Notes: generated by a model from the letters alone, not told the origin. DNA of 57,553 nt from Acholeplasmataceae bacterium (GCA_012838945.1 DUOG01000008.1:1-57553), one strand, 5' to 3'; shown: positions 9,806 to 21,234, numbered from the stretch's first letter. A program made the numbers and translations.

Positions 9806-11559
9806 TAATCATCACCTCTAATAATACCTGTTAATTGCATCAGATATTTAGCATTCGTTGTTGTGCAAATACCCTCTTTAAGCTGATAATCAAATTTAAT
9901 CTTGTCCTCTTCATAGTGTTCACTAAAATGATAATTCTCAATATTAATACCAACAACCTGGCATATTTCTAAATCATGGGTCGTGATAAATAAAATAACA
10001 TTAGGTAGATTTAAACGCTTAATCATAGAGATTGCACCAGTGATTCGATCATTTGCATTAGTTCCTTTAAAAATCTCATCAATGAAAACGATCATTGGTT
10101 GCCCCTTCTCGGAGTAATCTATCGCTTCTTTAATTCTTAATAGTTCAGCGTAAAAGGTGGAAATCCCTTTTGATAGATCATCTTTTATTCGCATTGAAGT
10201 AAAGATTTTTAAATAAGGAGCGACAAAACTTTTCGCATTAACATATGCTCCAGCATACATTAAAATTAGATTAATTCCGATGATACGTAAAAACGATGTT
10301 TTACCACTCATATTTGAGCCAGTGATGATATTGATATGACTGACGAGATCAAACGAGTTAGCTACACAATCATCTTCTTTTAATAATGGATGTTTAATAT
10401 TCTTGAAATTTAAAGTAATTTCTTGTGAAAGTTTCGGAAGAGTCACTACTTCTTTTACTTGACCGATAATCGCAAGACTAGCGTACACTTCTAAATCTTC
10501 AATTGCTTCAATACTTTTGATAAAATTATCGGCTTCTTCTTTAATTAAACGTTGATATCGATAAACAATAAAAAGATTTAAAGGTAAAATTCCATTAAGC
10601 AACTGTCCAACAAAGTTTTTTCTAATAGAATCTAAACTAATCAACTTACTTATCCTTTTAAGACCTAATGATGCTCTATTAATTTGATTCTGGTATTCTT
10701 TTAACTGTTCATTTACAAATTCACTTTTTTCGATCACTTTATACAATGGTCCAAGTATTGAAAGAGCAGGTAATGTAAGATCTAAATCATAGATAACATG
10801 TTTAAAATTATATGAATAAAGAAAAGAAAGTAAGAATTGATTCACATAAAGGGCAATAAAATAATCCCATTTAAATATTTTAAGAATAGATAAAAATAAT
10901 ATTATTGCTGAAATAAATGTTTGAATGATCATTAGCCAATAATATCGGGAAGAAAATGAATAGGAGTTATTACTTTCTAATAATCCAATTAAGTTTAAAT
11001 TAGGTGATTTCTCATCATATGTCTTTAAAGCCACTTGAAAATTAAGTGAAAAATCAACCTTATCAGCCATTTCTACCATTACTTTTTGACGAAGGTCTAA
11101 ATCATAAGGTTCGGGAATTGACAGACGTTCTTTTAATTTTTTATTTGCATTTTTACTTTTACAAATATTAATATATTTATATAAGGAACTTTCGCCAATA
11201 ATGTCTAAATCTTCCAAAAAGGATTCTTCATTTAGATTTGCCCCAGTACTAGAAAAATCCTGCCACCTGTTATCAAAACGATCTAAATACTCTTTAAGAG
11301 TATCAATTAAATAGTAAAAGTATTTTTTCTGATCTAATACTTTATTATGATAAATTATAAGTACCACAAAAATTATAATCACCAAAAAGCCAAATATCCC
11401 GTATATCATTTTACTACTAATAATCCATAATATTAAAAATAGTATGAATAATAAAAACGAAAAAAGCCGACCAAGTGATAATTGGTTGGATTTTTTCGTT
11501 ATTACTGCTTCTTCTTCAGTTGCAACTTCTAGTTTTTTCTGATAATAATCTTTTTTCAT
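9805..11559 (-). CDS. MutS-family ATPase with N-terminal TM segments
   Basis: 584 aa; ITGSNMSGKTSFLRIIGIN, VFIDEIFKGTNANDR, FITTHD; hydrophobic N-terminus. Confidence 0.85.
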   Translation of the reverse strand: MKKDYYQKKLEVATEEEAVITKKSNQLSLGRLFSFLLFILFLILWIISSKMIYGIFGFLVIIIFVVLIIYHNKVLDQKKYFYYLIDTLKEYLDRFDNRWQDFSSTGANLNEESFLEDLDIIGESSLYKYINICKSKNANKKLKERLSIPEPYDLDLRQKVMVEMADKVDFSLNFQVALKTYDEKSPNLNLIGLLESNNSYSFSSRYYWLMIIQTFISAIILFLSILKIFKWDYFIALYVNQFLLSFLYSYNFKHVIYDLDLTLPALSILGPLYKVIEKSEFVNEQLKEYQNQINRASLGLKRISKLISLDSIRKNFVGQLLNGILPLNLFIVYRYQRLIKEEADNFIKSIEAIEDLEVYASLAIIGQVKEVVTLPKLSQEITLNFKNIKHPLLKEDDCVANSFDLVSHINIITGSNMSGKTSFLRIIGINLILMYAGAYVNAKSFVAPYLKIFTSMRIKDDLSKGISTFYAELLRIKEAIDYSEKGQPMIVFIDEIFKGTNANDRITGAISMIKRLNLPNVILFITTHDLEICQVVGINIENYHFSEHYEEDKIKFDYQLKEGICTTTNAKYLMQLTGIIRGDD

Positions 11560-12596
11560 TTTTTACCCTCAAAATATGCTAATGCATCACCAAATGTCTT
11601 AACCGGTACTAAATCCATCTTTGGATTTTTCAAGGTCTGATAAGCCTTAAGTGCTTCTTCATAATTTTTGCCGTCTGGTACAAAAAAGACATCAGCACCT
11701 GCCCGATATGCTGCAATCACTTTTTGATAAGCACCACCAATTTGACCGACAATCCATTCATCTTTATCATTTTTCTCTAAAGTTCCAGTACCACAAACCA
11801 CCATACCTTTAGCGAGGTCTTTATTTATAAGATTAGCATAGATCGATAAAGCTTGCATTAAGCCACCACTTGGGCCAGTAGTTCTTGATTTTTCGATATT
11901 ATAACTTGGATTTGCATCAATTATTTCATAAAGTTCATAATGAGTAAAACCAGGAATACCATGATCATTTTTCGTTTTAGGTTTAGTAATTGTAAGGAAT
12001 AATTCCTTATTATCACGAACGATTTTCGCTTTATATGTAGGAGCATCACTTACATGAGTTGAAGTTAATTGTGTTAACAAGTATGGATAATTAATGGGTT
12101 GATCATCAACCTCAATAATGATATCACCAATTCGAAGTTGAGGGTCGGTATAACTATAAACCATATCAATGATTTGACCTTGATAGGTGTATTTTATTTC
12201 AATATTAGCATCCCGCCTTCTAGCTTCTTCATACGCAACAATTAAAGAATTTGTAATACTTGTATCCTTTTGAATCTTTCCTGCTTCTCTTTCTTCAGAA
12301 AAACTAGCGATATAGTACGGTGATGTTTTTGAAACACTAAAATTGCGGTCAACTTTGCCAATCAAATATTCTAAAACAGTAATTTTTGATGGTGCATAAA
12401 CATAGACCGTATTAAAATTTTGATAGATTTCATTGCCATTTTCAATTTCAATCACATCAGTAACGGGATTGATTCCTCCTGGGGCCACCAAATTATAATC
12501 AATAGTGACTAACCCCATTGAAATAATGGCGATATATGGAACAATTAAAATAATGATGAGTTTTCTATAATCAGAAATCAGTTTCTTCACTATCAT
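11556..12596 (-). CDS. PDZ/Lon-type (S16) protease domain protein, YlbL-like
   Basis: 346 aa; one N-terminal TM, PDZ-like region, TGPSGGLMQAL, GTGTL, IGGAYQKVIAAYRAGA; stop TGA overlaps next start (ATGA). Confidence 0.85.
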   Translation of the reverse strand: MIVKKLISDYRKLIIILIVPYIAIISMGLVTIDYNLVAPGGINPVTDVIEIENGNEIYQNFNTVYVYAPSKITVLEYLIGKVDRNFSVSKTSPYYIASFSEEREAGKIQKDTSITNSLIVAYEEARRRDANIEIKYTYQGQIIDMVYSYTDPQLRIGDIIIEVDDQPINYPYLLTQLTSTHVSDAPTYKAKIVRDNKELFLTITKPKTKNDHGIPGFTHYELYEIIDANPSYNIEKSRTTGPSGGLMQALSIYANLINKDLAKGMVVCGTGTLEKNDKDEWIVGQIGGAYQKVIAAYRAGADVFFVPDGKNYEEALKAYQTLKNPKMDLVPVKTFGDALAYFEGKK

Positions 12597-13068
12597 TACT
12601 CCTTATCGTAATTGCTATTTCTTTCATCTTTTCATATGTGACATTGGCAGCATCAAGCATGCGTTTTGCTGCTTGATCAGACTCTGTACCACTATATTTA
12701 TCAGACATATAAATAATATGCTTAATTCCACTTTGAATGATTAATTTAACACATTCATGACATGGAAATAGCGTAACGTAAAGAGTACAACCATTAAGTT
12801 TGGTCGTTGAATTTAATATCGCATTAGGTTCAGCGTGAACAACATATGGGTATTTAGTATCGGTGAAATCACCTTCATTACACCAAGGAAAAACATCATC
12901 ATCGCAGCCATAAGGAAAACCATTATAGCCGATACCGACAATGCGTTTTTCTGGGTTAACGATACAAGCCCCTACTTTAGTGTTTGGGTCTTTGCTGCGG
13001 TTTGCTGATAGAACAGCAACCCCCATAAAATATTCATCCCAGCTAATATAACTACGAGATTTCATCAC
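12571..13068 (-). CDS. ComEB-like dCMP/deoxycytidylate deaminase
   Basis: HAEPNAI and PCHECVKLI zinc motifs. Confidence 0.92.
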   Translation of the reverse strand: MMKSRSYISWDEYFMGVAVLSANRSKDPNTKVGACIVNPEKRIVGIGYNGFPYGCDDDVFPWCNEGDFTDTKYPYVVHAEPNAILNSTTKLNGCTLYVTLFPCHECVKLIIQSGIKHIIYMSDKYSGTESDQAAKRMLDAANVTYEKMKEIAITIRSNDSEETDF

Positions 13069-13318
13069 ATTTTTCCTGCTTTCTTATTTCAGCTATCATT
13101 TCTGCTTTAATATCTTCAACAGTCTTTACTGAACAAGATGTTGAAGTGCAGTGCATACACGATTCGGGAATTTCTACTCCCTCTGGGCGTTCTACTTTAG
13201 CATTAAAGCGATATGCAAAAATATATGCAAGTACAAGGAAAACTAAAATCCCTATTCCATACCACATATGGTTCACTTCCTTTCTTCGTCTTTGACCAAG
13301 TTCAAATTGATATGACAA
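13052..13318 (-). CDS. Small cysteine-motif single-TM protein
   Basis: Probable start MWYGIGILVFLVLAYIFAYRF with an upstream SD; CMHCTSTSCSVK motif. Confidence 0.6.
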   Translation of the reverse strand: MSYQFELGQRRRKEVNHMWYGIGILVFLVLAYIFAYRFNAKVERPEGVEIPESCMHCTSTSCSVKTVEDIKAEMIAEIRKQEKCDEIS

Positions 13319-14457
13319 TATCCACCTAAGTTTTTTGTCAAATAGTCTTGATGATAATCTTCGGCATCATAAAAAGGCTGAACTTCTTTAACAATTGTCA
13401 CAATTGGTCGCTGATATTTTTTTTGTTTTTCTTTTAGGACATTAATTATTATATCCCGTTCTTCTTCATTTTGAAAGAAGATTGCATTTCGATATTGTAT
13501 TCCTATATCATTTCCTTGATAGTTGAGAGCAGTTGGATCAACGATTCTAAAGAAATGTTCTAGTAAAGTTTCGAAACTAATTTGATCTGGACGATACCAA
13601 ATCTTACAAGCTTCTACATGATTTACCCTTCCTGCTTTTAAGTCTTCATAAGTTGGGTTCTCAGTGTCACCATCGGTATATCCAACAGATGTTTTAACAA
13701 CACCATATAATTGCTTATAATAGGCTTCTACTCCCCAAAAACATCCACCTGCTAATACCAATTCTTTTACTTCTTTACTTAAAATGTTTTTAATAGCATA
13801 GTCAGCCATTAATGTTCCAGAAAAACTGGTTACTGGCATATAAGAGCCTACATTTTCAAAGCGTTTAGGTTGTGGTTGTTCAGTTGAAAAGACTACCGGA
13901 AAATTATCATCAACCTTTTGATCTCTTAATTTTTTGCGTAAAGCCCGAGCTAGCGGATCAGTGTGGGTTTGATTGATCGTTGCCACTTTTAATTTTAGTG
14001 GTTCGAAGCGTTGACCAGCTCCCATTGCACTAATGAAAGGAATTTTATTAGTTAAACAATATTTAATTAAGTCTACCTTAGCATCAAGTTTATCAATTGC
14101 GTCCAAAACAAAATCTACTCTTTTAGGTATAATTTGATCAATATTAGTTTGATCAATAAATGCCGCATGAGCTTCTATTTGTAATTTCGGATTAATTAAT
14201 AATAGTCGCTCTTTTAAAATATCTGCTTTCTTTTGACCAATATTATTACTATTTGTAATTATTTGACGATTCAAATTAGTAATTTCAACCGTATCAAAAT
14301 CTATGATAGTCATCTTTCCAATACCAGAGCGTACTAAAACTTCCGCACTCATTCCACCAACACCACCAAGCCCAACTACAACTACATGAGCTTCTTGTAA
14401 AAGATTAATCCCCAAACTTCCAATTAAATACTGGATACGAGTGAAGGGACTATTCAT
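13273..14457 (-). CDS. Fusion: TcdA-like ThiF/E1 domain plus MsrA
   Basis: 394 aa; [27 protein letters not shown] then [13 protein letters not shown]...[16 protein letters not shown], one uninterrupted frame. Confidence 0.9.
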   Translation of the reverse strand: MNSPFTRIQYLIGSLGINLLQEAHVVVVGLGGVGGMSAEVLVRSGIGKMTIIDFDTVEITNLNRQIITNSNNIGQKKADILKERLLLINPKLQIEAHAAFIDQTNIDQIIPKRVDFVLDAIDKLDAKVDLIKYCLTNKIPFISAMGAGQRFEPLKLKVATINQTHTDPLARALRKKLRDQKVDDNFPVVFSTEQPQPKRFENVGSYMPVTSFSGTLMADYAIKNILSKEVKELVLAGGCFWGVEAYYKQLYGVVKTSVGYTDGDTENPTYEDLKAGRVNHVEACKIWYRPDQISFETLLEHFFRIVDPTALNYQGNDIGIQYRNAIFFQNEEERDIIINVLKEKQKKYQRPIVTIVKEVQPFYDAEDYHQDYLTKNLGGYCHINLNLVKDEERK

Positions 14458-16201
14458 CGACTTTAATTCCTAACTCTTTTAACTGCGCTGGTGAAACTGG
14501 AGTTGGAGCTTCACTCATTGGACACTTAGCGTTAGCAGTTTTCGGGAAAGCAATGACATCTCGAAGTGATGGTGACTTAGTAATAATCATCATTAAGCGG
14601 TCTAATCCAAGTGCAATTCCGCCATGTGGTGGCGTTCCATATTTTAACGCATTTACAAAAAAGGAGAATTGACGTTCTACTTCTTCAGCATTTAATCCTA
14701 TTGCTTTAAACATATCAGCTTGAACCTTTTGGTCATGAATTCTGATACTTCCACCACCAAGTTCAAAACCATTTAAAACAACGTCATAGGCACGAGCCCG
14801 AGCCTTGTCTGGATCAGTTAGTAGTTTTCCTTCATCGCCCGCTTTTGGCGCTGTAAACGGATGGTGAGCGGCTTGGTAGCGCCCTTCTTCTTCATTGTAC
14901 TCAAATAATGGCCAATCAACGACCCATAAGAAATTAAACTTGCTTTCATCAATCATATTTAATTCTCTAGCAACTGTTAAACGTAAAGCTCCAAGAGCTG
15001 TATTAGCAATATCACGAGTACTAGCCACTATTAAAACCAGATCGCCATCACTAACTTTTAATTCTTGTTTATTTTCATCACTCAAGAATTTAGCGATTGA
15101 ACCACTGAAATCACCATTTTCATATTTTAACCATGCTAATCCTTGAGCTTGATATTTTTTCGCTATTTCAGTTAGACGGTCAATCTCTTTTCGGGAATAG
15201 TGAGCAGCACCGCCAGGGATAATTATTGCTTTGACAACTCCATTATCAGCTAAAATATTTTGGAAGATTTTAAAGTCTACTTTTGAAGCCCAATCACTTA
15301 AGTCTTGTAATAGCATCTCAAAGCGAGTATCCGGTTTATCACTTCCATAAAGGTTCATTGCATCATCATACTTCATTTTAATAAATGGAGTTTTAACATC
15401 ATAGTTAAGAGTTTCCTTGAAGACCGCAACTAACATATCTTCGATGATTCTTTGAATAGTCTCTTCATCAGCAAAACTCATTTCCACGTCAATTTGGGTA
15501 AATTCCATTTGACGATCAGCTCTTAAGTCCTCATCACGAAAACACTTAACAATTTGAAAATATCGTTCGAATCCGGCAACCATTAATAATTGCTTATACA
15601 TTTGAGGCGATTGAGGTAAAGCATAAAAACTACCATGATGAACGCGGGATGGTACTAAATAGTCGCGCGCTCCTTCTGGAGTTGACTTTCCTAAGATTGG
15701 TGTTTCAATTTCCACAAAATCAAGTTTATCAAAAAAGTTACGAATTGCCATCATTGCTTTATGACGAAGAATAAAGTTTTTTTGCATAACCGGGCGACGT
15801 AAGTCTAGATAACGATACTTCATTCTTGTATCTTCTAATGCATCAGTTTGATCCGTAATTAATAGTGGAGTTGTTTCGGCAGTATTAATTACTTCTAATA
15901 CTTCACAAACAACTTCGATATCACCAGTTGGCAGATTAGGATTCTTATTAGAACGTTCCACGACTGTTCCTTTTACTTGAATTACATATTCATTCTTTAC
16001 CGACTCTGCAACCTCATAATATTTATTATCTGGTTCAACAACAATTTGAGTAATACCATAGCGGTCACGAAGGTCAATAAAAATTAATCCACCTAAGTTA
16101 CGAACTTTTGCTATCCATCCAACTAAAGTTACCTGTTCACCAATATTTTCAATTCTTAATTCATTATTATTTTTGGTACGCATACGTTTTTTCTCCTTCA
16201 A
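14450..16201 (-). CDS. aspS: Aspartyl-tRNA synthetase
   Basis: Likely start [71 protein letters not shown]. Confidence 0.97.
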   Translation of the reverse strand: MKEKKRMRTKNNNELRIENIGEQVTLVGWIAKVRNLGGLIFIDLRDRYGITQIVVEPDNKYYEVAESVKNEYVIQVKGTVVERSNKNPNLPTGDIEVVCEVLEVINTAETTPLLITDQTDALEDTRMKYRYLDLRRPVMQKNFILRHKAMMAIRNFFDKLDFVEIETPILGKSTPEGARDYLVPSRVHHGSFYALPQSPQMYKQLLMVAGFERYFQIVKCFRDEDLRADRQMEFTQIDVEMSFADEETIQRIIEDMLVAVFKETLNYDVKTPFIKMKYDDAMNLYGSDKPDTRFEMLLQDLSDWASKVDFKIFQNILADNGVVKAIIIPGGAAHYSRKEIDRLTEIAKKYQAQGLAWLKYENGDFSGSIAKFLSDENKQELKVSDGDLVLIVASTRDIANTALGALRLTVARELNMIDESKFNFLWVVDWPLFEYNEEEGRYQAAHHPFTAPKAGDEGKLLTDPDKARARAYDVVLNGFELGGGSIRIHDQKVQADMFKAIGLNAEEVERQFSFFVNALKYGTPPHGGIALGLDRLMMIITKSPSLRDVIAFPKTANAKCPMSEAPTPVSPAQLKELGIKVDE

Positions 16202-17459
16202 TATTTAATAGAGTTTTTAATTCACTAACACTTATCGTTTCTTGTTTTCCTGTTTCATTATCCTTAACAGTAATTAAATCATTTTTAATTTCATCTTCAC
16301 CAAGAATTAATAAATAACGCGCTTTTACTCGATCAGCCAATTTGAATTGTGGTTTTAGATTATTACTTTGATAATCTATCTCTGTTTTTATTCCATTAGT
16401 ACGTAAGTAATTGGTTAAACGCAAACCTTCCATTTTAGCCTCTTTACCTAATGTTATAACAACAACTGAGAATTGATCAAATAGATCAGGCCATGCATCA
16501 ACTTCATCAATGACCATCATTAACCGTTCAACCCCTAAGGCAAAACCAATGGCAGGCATGTTTGGACCACCAAGTTCACTTATTAAACTATTATAACGAC
16601 CACCACCGCCAAGAATGATGTTATTGATTGGTGAGGCTGGGTCTTCATAAGTTATTTCAAAAACTGTTTGTGAGTAGTAATCAAGTCCTCTCACTAGTCT
16701 TGTATCAACCACAAAGTCAATGTCAAAAGCCCTTAAAGCTTTTTGAACTTCTTCAAAGTATTGTTTATCTTCATCTGATAAAAAACTTTCCATGGTTGGT
16801 GCATTTTTAATTAATTCGCTTTTACCATCAATTTTACAATCTAATATTCTTAATGGATTTTGAACAAGTCGACGTTGACAATCCCCACAGAGAGTATTAA
16901 TTTGAGGAGCAAAATATTCTTTCAATGCTTCCACATAGGCTTTACGTGAATCATTGCTGCCGATAGTATTGAGTAATACTTTGATTTTACTTAAACCTAA
17001 TTTTTTTAAAATAATCCAAGCAAGATTGATTATATCAGCATCAAGCAGTGGATTTTCTAAGCCGAATGCCTCAATTCCAAACTGAGTAAATTGACGAAGT
17101 CTCCCAGCTTGAGGACGTTCATAGCGAAACATTGGACCAAAATAATATTGTTTTAACAGCCCTGGATTTGCATAGAGTTTATTTTCTACTAAACAACGAG
17201 AGATAACAGCCGTTCCCTCAGGCCGTAAGGTAATACTCCGATCACCCCGGTCGGTGAAAGTATACATTTCTTTGTTAACAATATCACTATCTTCCCCAAC
17301 ACTGCGAGTGAAAAGTTCTGTCATTTCAAAGATTGGCGTTATTACTTCGCTAAAGCCAAATTTCTTACTTTCTTCTGTTGCCACTTGTTCAATATATCGA
17401 TATTTAATAGCTTCTTCATTAAAAAAATCATTGGTTCCTTTTATTTTTTGATATTTCAT
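16167..17459 (-). CDS. hisS: Histidyl-tRNA synthetase
   Basis: 430 aa; [42 protein letters not shown]. Confidence 0.97.
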   Translation of the reverse strand: MKYQKIKGTNDFFNEEAIKYRYIEQVATEESKKFGFSEVITPIFEMTELFTRSVGEDSDIVNKEMYTFTDRGDRSITLRPEGTAVISRCLVENKLYANPGLLKQYYFGPMFRYERPQAGRLRQFTQFGIEAFGLENPLLDADIINLAWIILKKLGLSKIKVLLNTIGSNDSRKAYVEALKEYFAPQINTLCGDCQRRLVQNPLRILDCKIDGKSELIKNAPTMESFLSDEDKQYFEEVQKALRAFDIDFVVDTRLVRGLDYYSQTVFEITYEDPASPINNIILGGGGRYNSLISELGGPNMPAIGFALGVERLMMVIDEVDAWPDLFDQFSVVVITLGKEAKMEGLRLTNYLRTNGIKTEIDYQSNNLKPQFKLADRVKARYLLILGEDEIKNDLITVKDNETGKQETISVSELKTLLNIEGEKTYAYQK

Positions 17460-17544
17460 AATTAATTATATAATATAAAGTTTTGATAACTTTATACTAT
17501 TACTCCTTTCTCTAATAAAATTGCTGTATAAACTAAAAAAGCAA

Positions 17545-17755
17545 ATATAAACAAGCCTAAGGACGCAGGGTGTGCGCGGTACCACCTTAGTTCAGATTTA
17601 CATCTGCTCTTTACTCGAATTTAACGCATTTCTTACGGCTTTTAGCTTACCTCGAGAAGTGTCACCTTAGTAAGAGTATCCAATGTTTCCACCAACCACA
17701 TTGTCTCTAGTTAATACAATTACTATCTTCTTTCATCGGCATTAATTTTGATATT
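17545..17755 (-). promoter_or_regulatory. T-box leader upstream of hisS-aspS
   Basis: Minus strand carries the T-box signature AAGGTGGTACCGCG (17575-17588), a following terminator stem CTAAGG/CCTTAG, and a stem I region with AGAGA and GACAC (17659-17663). Confidence 0.9.
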
Positions 17756-17858
17756 TATTTATTAATTAAATTTTACTAAATTTATTAGTTTTAGTCAAGG
17801 ATTTAGAATAACTTAGCTTCAACTTTTAGTTTATCAATCCATTTAATTAATATACAAC

Positions 17859-19034
17859 TCATTTATCATATTTATTGACCAAACGAGCTACGACTCCTTT
17901 GGTAATAGATTCTTTGCCATATAGTGATTGCAAATCCTTCACTAATGAATAAACTGCATTTTCTTTTTCAATTTCATCTAACGAATCAAAAAGAGAAAGC
18001 TGGCGAATTTCTTCTTCCGCTTTGATAAACTTACTAGCAGATACCCCTAGTAAACGAACTGGATAAGAAGAATCATAAAAATCCTCAAATAAATCCAGCA
18101 TCACGTTGTATATTTCTTTACTATCATAAGTTGGATGATCTAATGAGCGTGATCTAGTTATTGATTTAAAAGTATTATATTTTATTTGAAGGGTAAAGGT
18201 GTATGCTTTTAATTCTTTTCTCTCAAGTCTTGTACTTAAAGTATTTACCAAATACTTTATTCCATCTTTCATTGTAGCAATTTGGTATTCGTCATTATCA
18301 AAAGTAAAAGAGTTACTTATTGATGAAAACTCATTAAAACTGTTACTGTCAATTTCACTTGATCCATTTCCATAAGCATGTTCAATTAATGATGTGGCAT
18401 TTTGTTCTCCAATTGCCATTTTAATGATATCAGGATTAGGGTATTTCGCCAAATCTCCAATAGTTTTAATTCCTAAACTATCTAAGATGGGAGCAGTTTT
18501 TTTCCCAACCCCTGGCATTTTTGTTATTGGTAATGGCCACAGCACTTGTTCCACTTCACGCTTCCTCATTACAGTAATACCTAATGGCTTTTTCATATCA
18601 GAACCCATTTTAGCTAAAAACTTGTTAGGTCCTATTCCAATACTACAAGGTAGGCGGTATTTTTCTAATAGTTCTCTTTGAATTTTCGATGCCAAATTTA
18701 ACGGGTGAATATTGTCACAAATATCAGTCACATCGACATAGCCTTCATCAATACTGCCTGGTTCGACTAAAGATGTTATCGATAACAAATAGTCAAAGAA
18801 AAGACGTGAATAATGTGAATAAAGACTCATATTTGGTTCAACAATAATAATATCAGGATTTAAATTTATTGCGTCTTGAACACGCATAGCGCTATGGATG
18901 CCATATTCCCTAGCTTCATAGCTTGCAGCAAGAATAATACTCTTTCTTCGAACATCTGAGTGAGCCACAACGACTGGTTTACCCTTTAAAGTTTCATCTT
19001 CAGCAATTTCACAGCTTGCAAAAAAGCAATTCAT
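17859..19034 (-). CDS. dinB: DNA polymerase IV / Y-family polymerase (DinB)
   Basis: MNCFFASCE, SIDEGYVDVT, CSIGIGPNKFLAKMGSDMKKP; true N-terminus extends upstream (..RIIFHIDMNCFF) with no ATG/GTG/TTG. Confidence 0.92.
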   Translation of the reverse strand: MNCFFASCEIAEDETLKGKPVVVAHSDVRRKSIILAASYEAREYGIHSAMRVQDAINLNPDIIIVEPNMSLYSHYSRLFFDYLLSITSLVEPGSIDEGYVDVTDICDNIHPLNLASKIQRELLEKYRLPCSIGIGPNKFLAKMGSDMKKPLGITVMRKREVEQVLWPLPITKMPGVGKKTAPILDSLGIKTIGDLAKYPNPDIIKMAIGEQNATSLIEHAYGNGSSEIDSNSFNEFSSISNSFTFDNDEYQIATMKDGIKYLVNTLSTRLERKELKAYTFTLQIKYNTFKSITRSRSLDHPTYDSKEIYNVMLDLFEDFYDSSYPVRLLGVSASKFIKAEEEIRQLSLFDSLDEIEKENAVYSLVKDLQSLYGKESITKGVVARLVNKYDK

Positions 19035-19140
19035 ATCAATGTGAAAAATAATACGTCCTCTTTTTTTGATAATAACACTTCCCTTTTTATATTTTTTATG
19101 TTATAATATCCTTAATATTATATCATATGAGGTGACGGTA

Positions 19141-19338
19141 ATGAAAAAAAATAATAAACAGAACAAAAAGAAATTCATTGAAAAAAGAGTTCGCCATGAT
19201 AATAGTGTCGAAATCATCGTCAACGAAACCCCTACGAAAACTTGGTGGGGAAAATTAGCCATCATTTTAATTTTAGTAGGAATGGTATTAGTACCAGTTG
19301 TTATGCTGTTTATCACTATCTTTAGTGGATCAAATTAA
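19141..19338 (+). CDS. Small single-TM protein, unknown function
   Basis: MKKNNKQNKKKFIEKRVRHDNSVEIIVNETPTKTWWGKLAIILILVG...; SD GAGGTGA upstream; shorter than the ORF-track entry. Confidence 0.6.
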   Translation: MKKNNKQNKKKFIEKRVRHDNSVEIIVNETPTKTWWGKLAIILILVGMVLVPVVMLFITIFSGSN

Positions 19339-19342
19339 AAAA

Positions 19343-19364
19343 TAGGCCGAGAGGCCTTTTTTAT
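19343..19364 (+). terminator. Rho-independent terminator
   Basis: AGGCC-gaga-GGCCT followed by TTTTT. Confidence 0.75.
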
Positions 19365-19408
19365 TTAATAATAGTGTAATAGGGGGTTTATCTATGCCGC
19401 CTTTTAAT

Positions 19409-20137
19409 CTATTCAATTGATACAACTTCTAAATTTTCTAAAATATAATCTTTTATCTTGTTTTCAAAATCAACATCATTTTGGAAGTTTTCTTCTTTAC
19501 CGTTTATATGATAATTAAATGTTAAATAAATGTTATTTAATTGATAAGATATGCATTTTACTATCATTGAATCATTTCTTGTTTTAACAAATTCTTTTGG
19601 TTCAAATCCCGGCGCAATACTTATTCTACTATTTTTAGAAGAACTATAATAATCAATGCCACTACGAGCACTAATTTCTTTCCATTCAAATTTATCGATT
19701 TCTTCAAGAACTGATTTGCTTACCGGTAAAATTTCGAGTATAATTTGATATAATCCTTCTCCGTCAACATCATAAATAAAGGTAAGGCGATAAGTTCTAC
19801 TTATTTCATAAGGAGAAACGTTGGTAAATCCATGAATATAAATCATATAACAACCATCATTAATTTTTTCATCAGCTTCCAAAATATCACTTAATATATA
19901 ATTTCGGTAGTGAAACCCATGATCACGGAATTCATCAGATTCACACTTTTCTTGATACTCCTCTTCAGTTAAGTCAGGTCGTATTGGTTTAATATATCCA
20001 CTAGTAATGTGATTTTTTATCTCTTCATATGTATCAAAATAAACATAAGTTCTTGGCAGTACAGCGCCATTTGGACACCCATATAAACATAAAAGAAAAG
20101 AAAAAATAATAACTAAACTTAAAAGCCTTTTTAACAT
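19409..20137 (-). CDS. Hypothetical lipoprotein
   Basis: 242 aa; N-terminal MLKRLLSLVIIFSFLLCLYGC lipobox; SD GGGGGA upstream. Confidence 0.65.
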   Translation of the reverse strand: MLKRLLSLVIIFSFLLCLYGCPNGAVLPRTYVYFDTYEEIKNHITSGYIKPIRPDLTEEEYQEKCESDEFRDHGFHYRNYILSDILEADEKINDGCYMIYIHGFTNVSPYEISRTYRLTFIYDVDGEGLYQIILEILPVSKSVLEEIDKFEWKEISARSGIDYYSSSKNSRISIAPGFEPKEFVKTRNDSMIVKCISYQLNNIYLTFNYHINGKEENFQNDVDFENKIKDYILENLEVVSIE

Positions 20138-20285
20138 TTTTACAATCCCCCTTCAAATTTTCTTATTTTTACCTTCGTCTGTATCATAACAGATAATCTC
20201 CCCTTTTTCCAGTGATATTATTTCAAATTAAAAATGATGAAGTAAATAGAACATTTACTTCATCATTTGTTTCATATATCCTAAA

Positions 20286-21078
20286 TTAAGCAGAATATCT
20301 AACTCTTTTATTTTTCTTATGGGCTAATCTTAATTTGTCGGCAATCATAGCTATGAATTCCGAGTTAGTTGGTTTTGATTTATTATAACTAATGGTATAA
20401 CTAAAGATGTCGCTAATGGCATCAATATTACCTCTTACCCAAGCAACTTCAATTGCATGGCGAATAGCTCTTTCTACCCTTGAAGATGTTGTATAAAACT
20501 TACGTGCAACCTCTGGATATAAAACTTTAGTTATTGAACCCAATAGATCAAGATTGTGATAAACCATTGTAATTGCTTCTCTTATATAAAGATAACCTTT
20601 AATATGAGCAGGAACTCCAATTTCATGTAGCAAGTTGGTTATTTCAGTATCTAAATCAATGTCTCCATCCAAAGCTGTATTGGCTACTAGTTGTTCTTGA
20701 TTCAAATCTAGAACAATTTGATACAAACGTTCCATTTCAATTGGTTTGACAACTACGTAATCGACTCTGTACTTCGATAATTTTGCGATGATAAATTCGC
20801 TAGTAAAATCAGTCATCACTACGATTTTCTTTGGTTGATAATACTTCCCCCTTGTTTTTACTTAGTTCCTCAACCACGGTCATGCCGTCACAATATGGCA
20901 TAAATAAATCCAATAAAATTAAGTCTGTTTGCGTAACGCGAAGAGCATTTAGAAGACTATTGCCATCAGTATGAGTACCAATGACTTCTACTTCCTGATT
21001 GCGCTCCTTAAAAAAATTTTCCATTGCTTGGAGTTTTTCTTTACCGTCCTCGGCAATCATAATACGTAACTTATCCAT
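20286..21078 (-). pseudogene. spo0A: Spo0A split by a +1 shift in a G5 tract (receiver ORF 20809-21078; DNA-binding ORF 20286-20819)
   Basis: MDKLRIMIAEDGKEKL..TDLILLDLFMPYCDG receiver and [45 protein letters not shown] effector; removing one G restores ...[23 protein letters not shown]... Confidence 0.9.
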
Positions 21079-21234
21079 TATATAAAGCCCCCTTTATGCT
21101 AGAATTCTACCATATTTAGTTATTAGATGCAATTAAAATTATGTTAATATTTTCTATTTTTTAGCATTTGTAACAAAAATATTGATATTTTCGATAATGT
21201 TTGATATTTTTCTACATATTTTTGTCGATTATTG

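Noticed and set aside
16108-16317. Short plus-strand ORFs across the aspS/hisS region and similar ones elsewhere (e.g. 1968, 4158, 14895, 16628, 17254, 18394, 21356, 43338, 47202, 49335)
   Set aside because: All are antisense to well-supported genes, with no SD and no recognisable domain.
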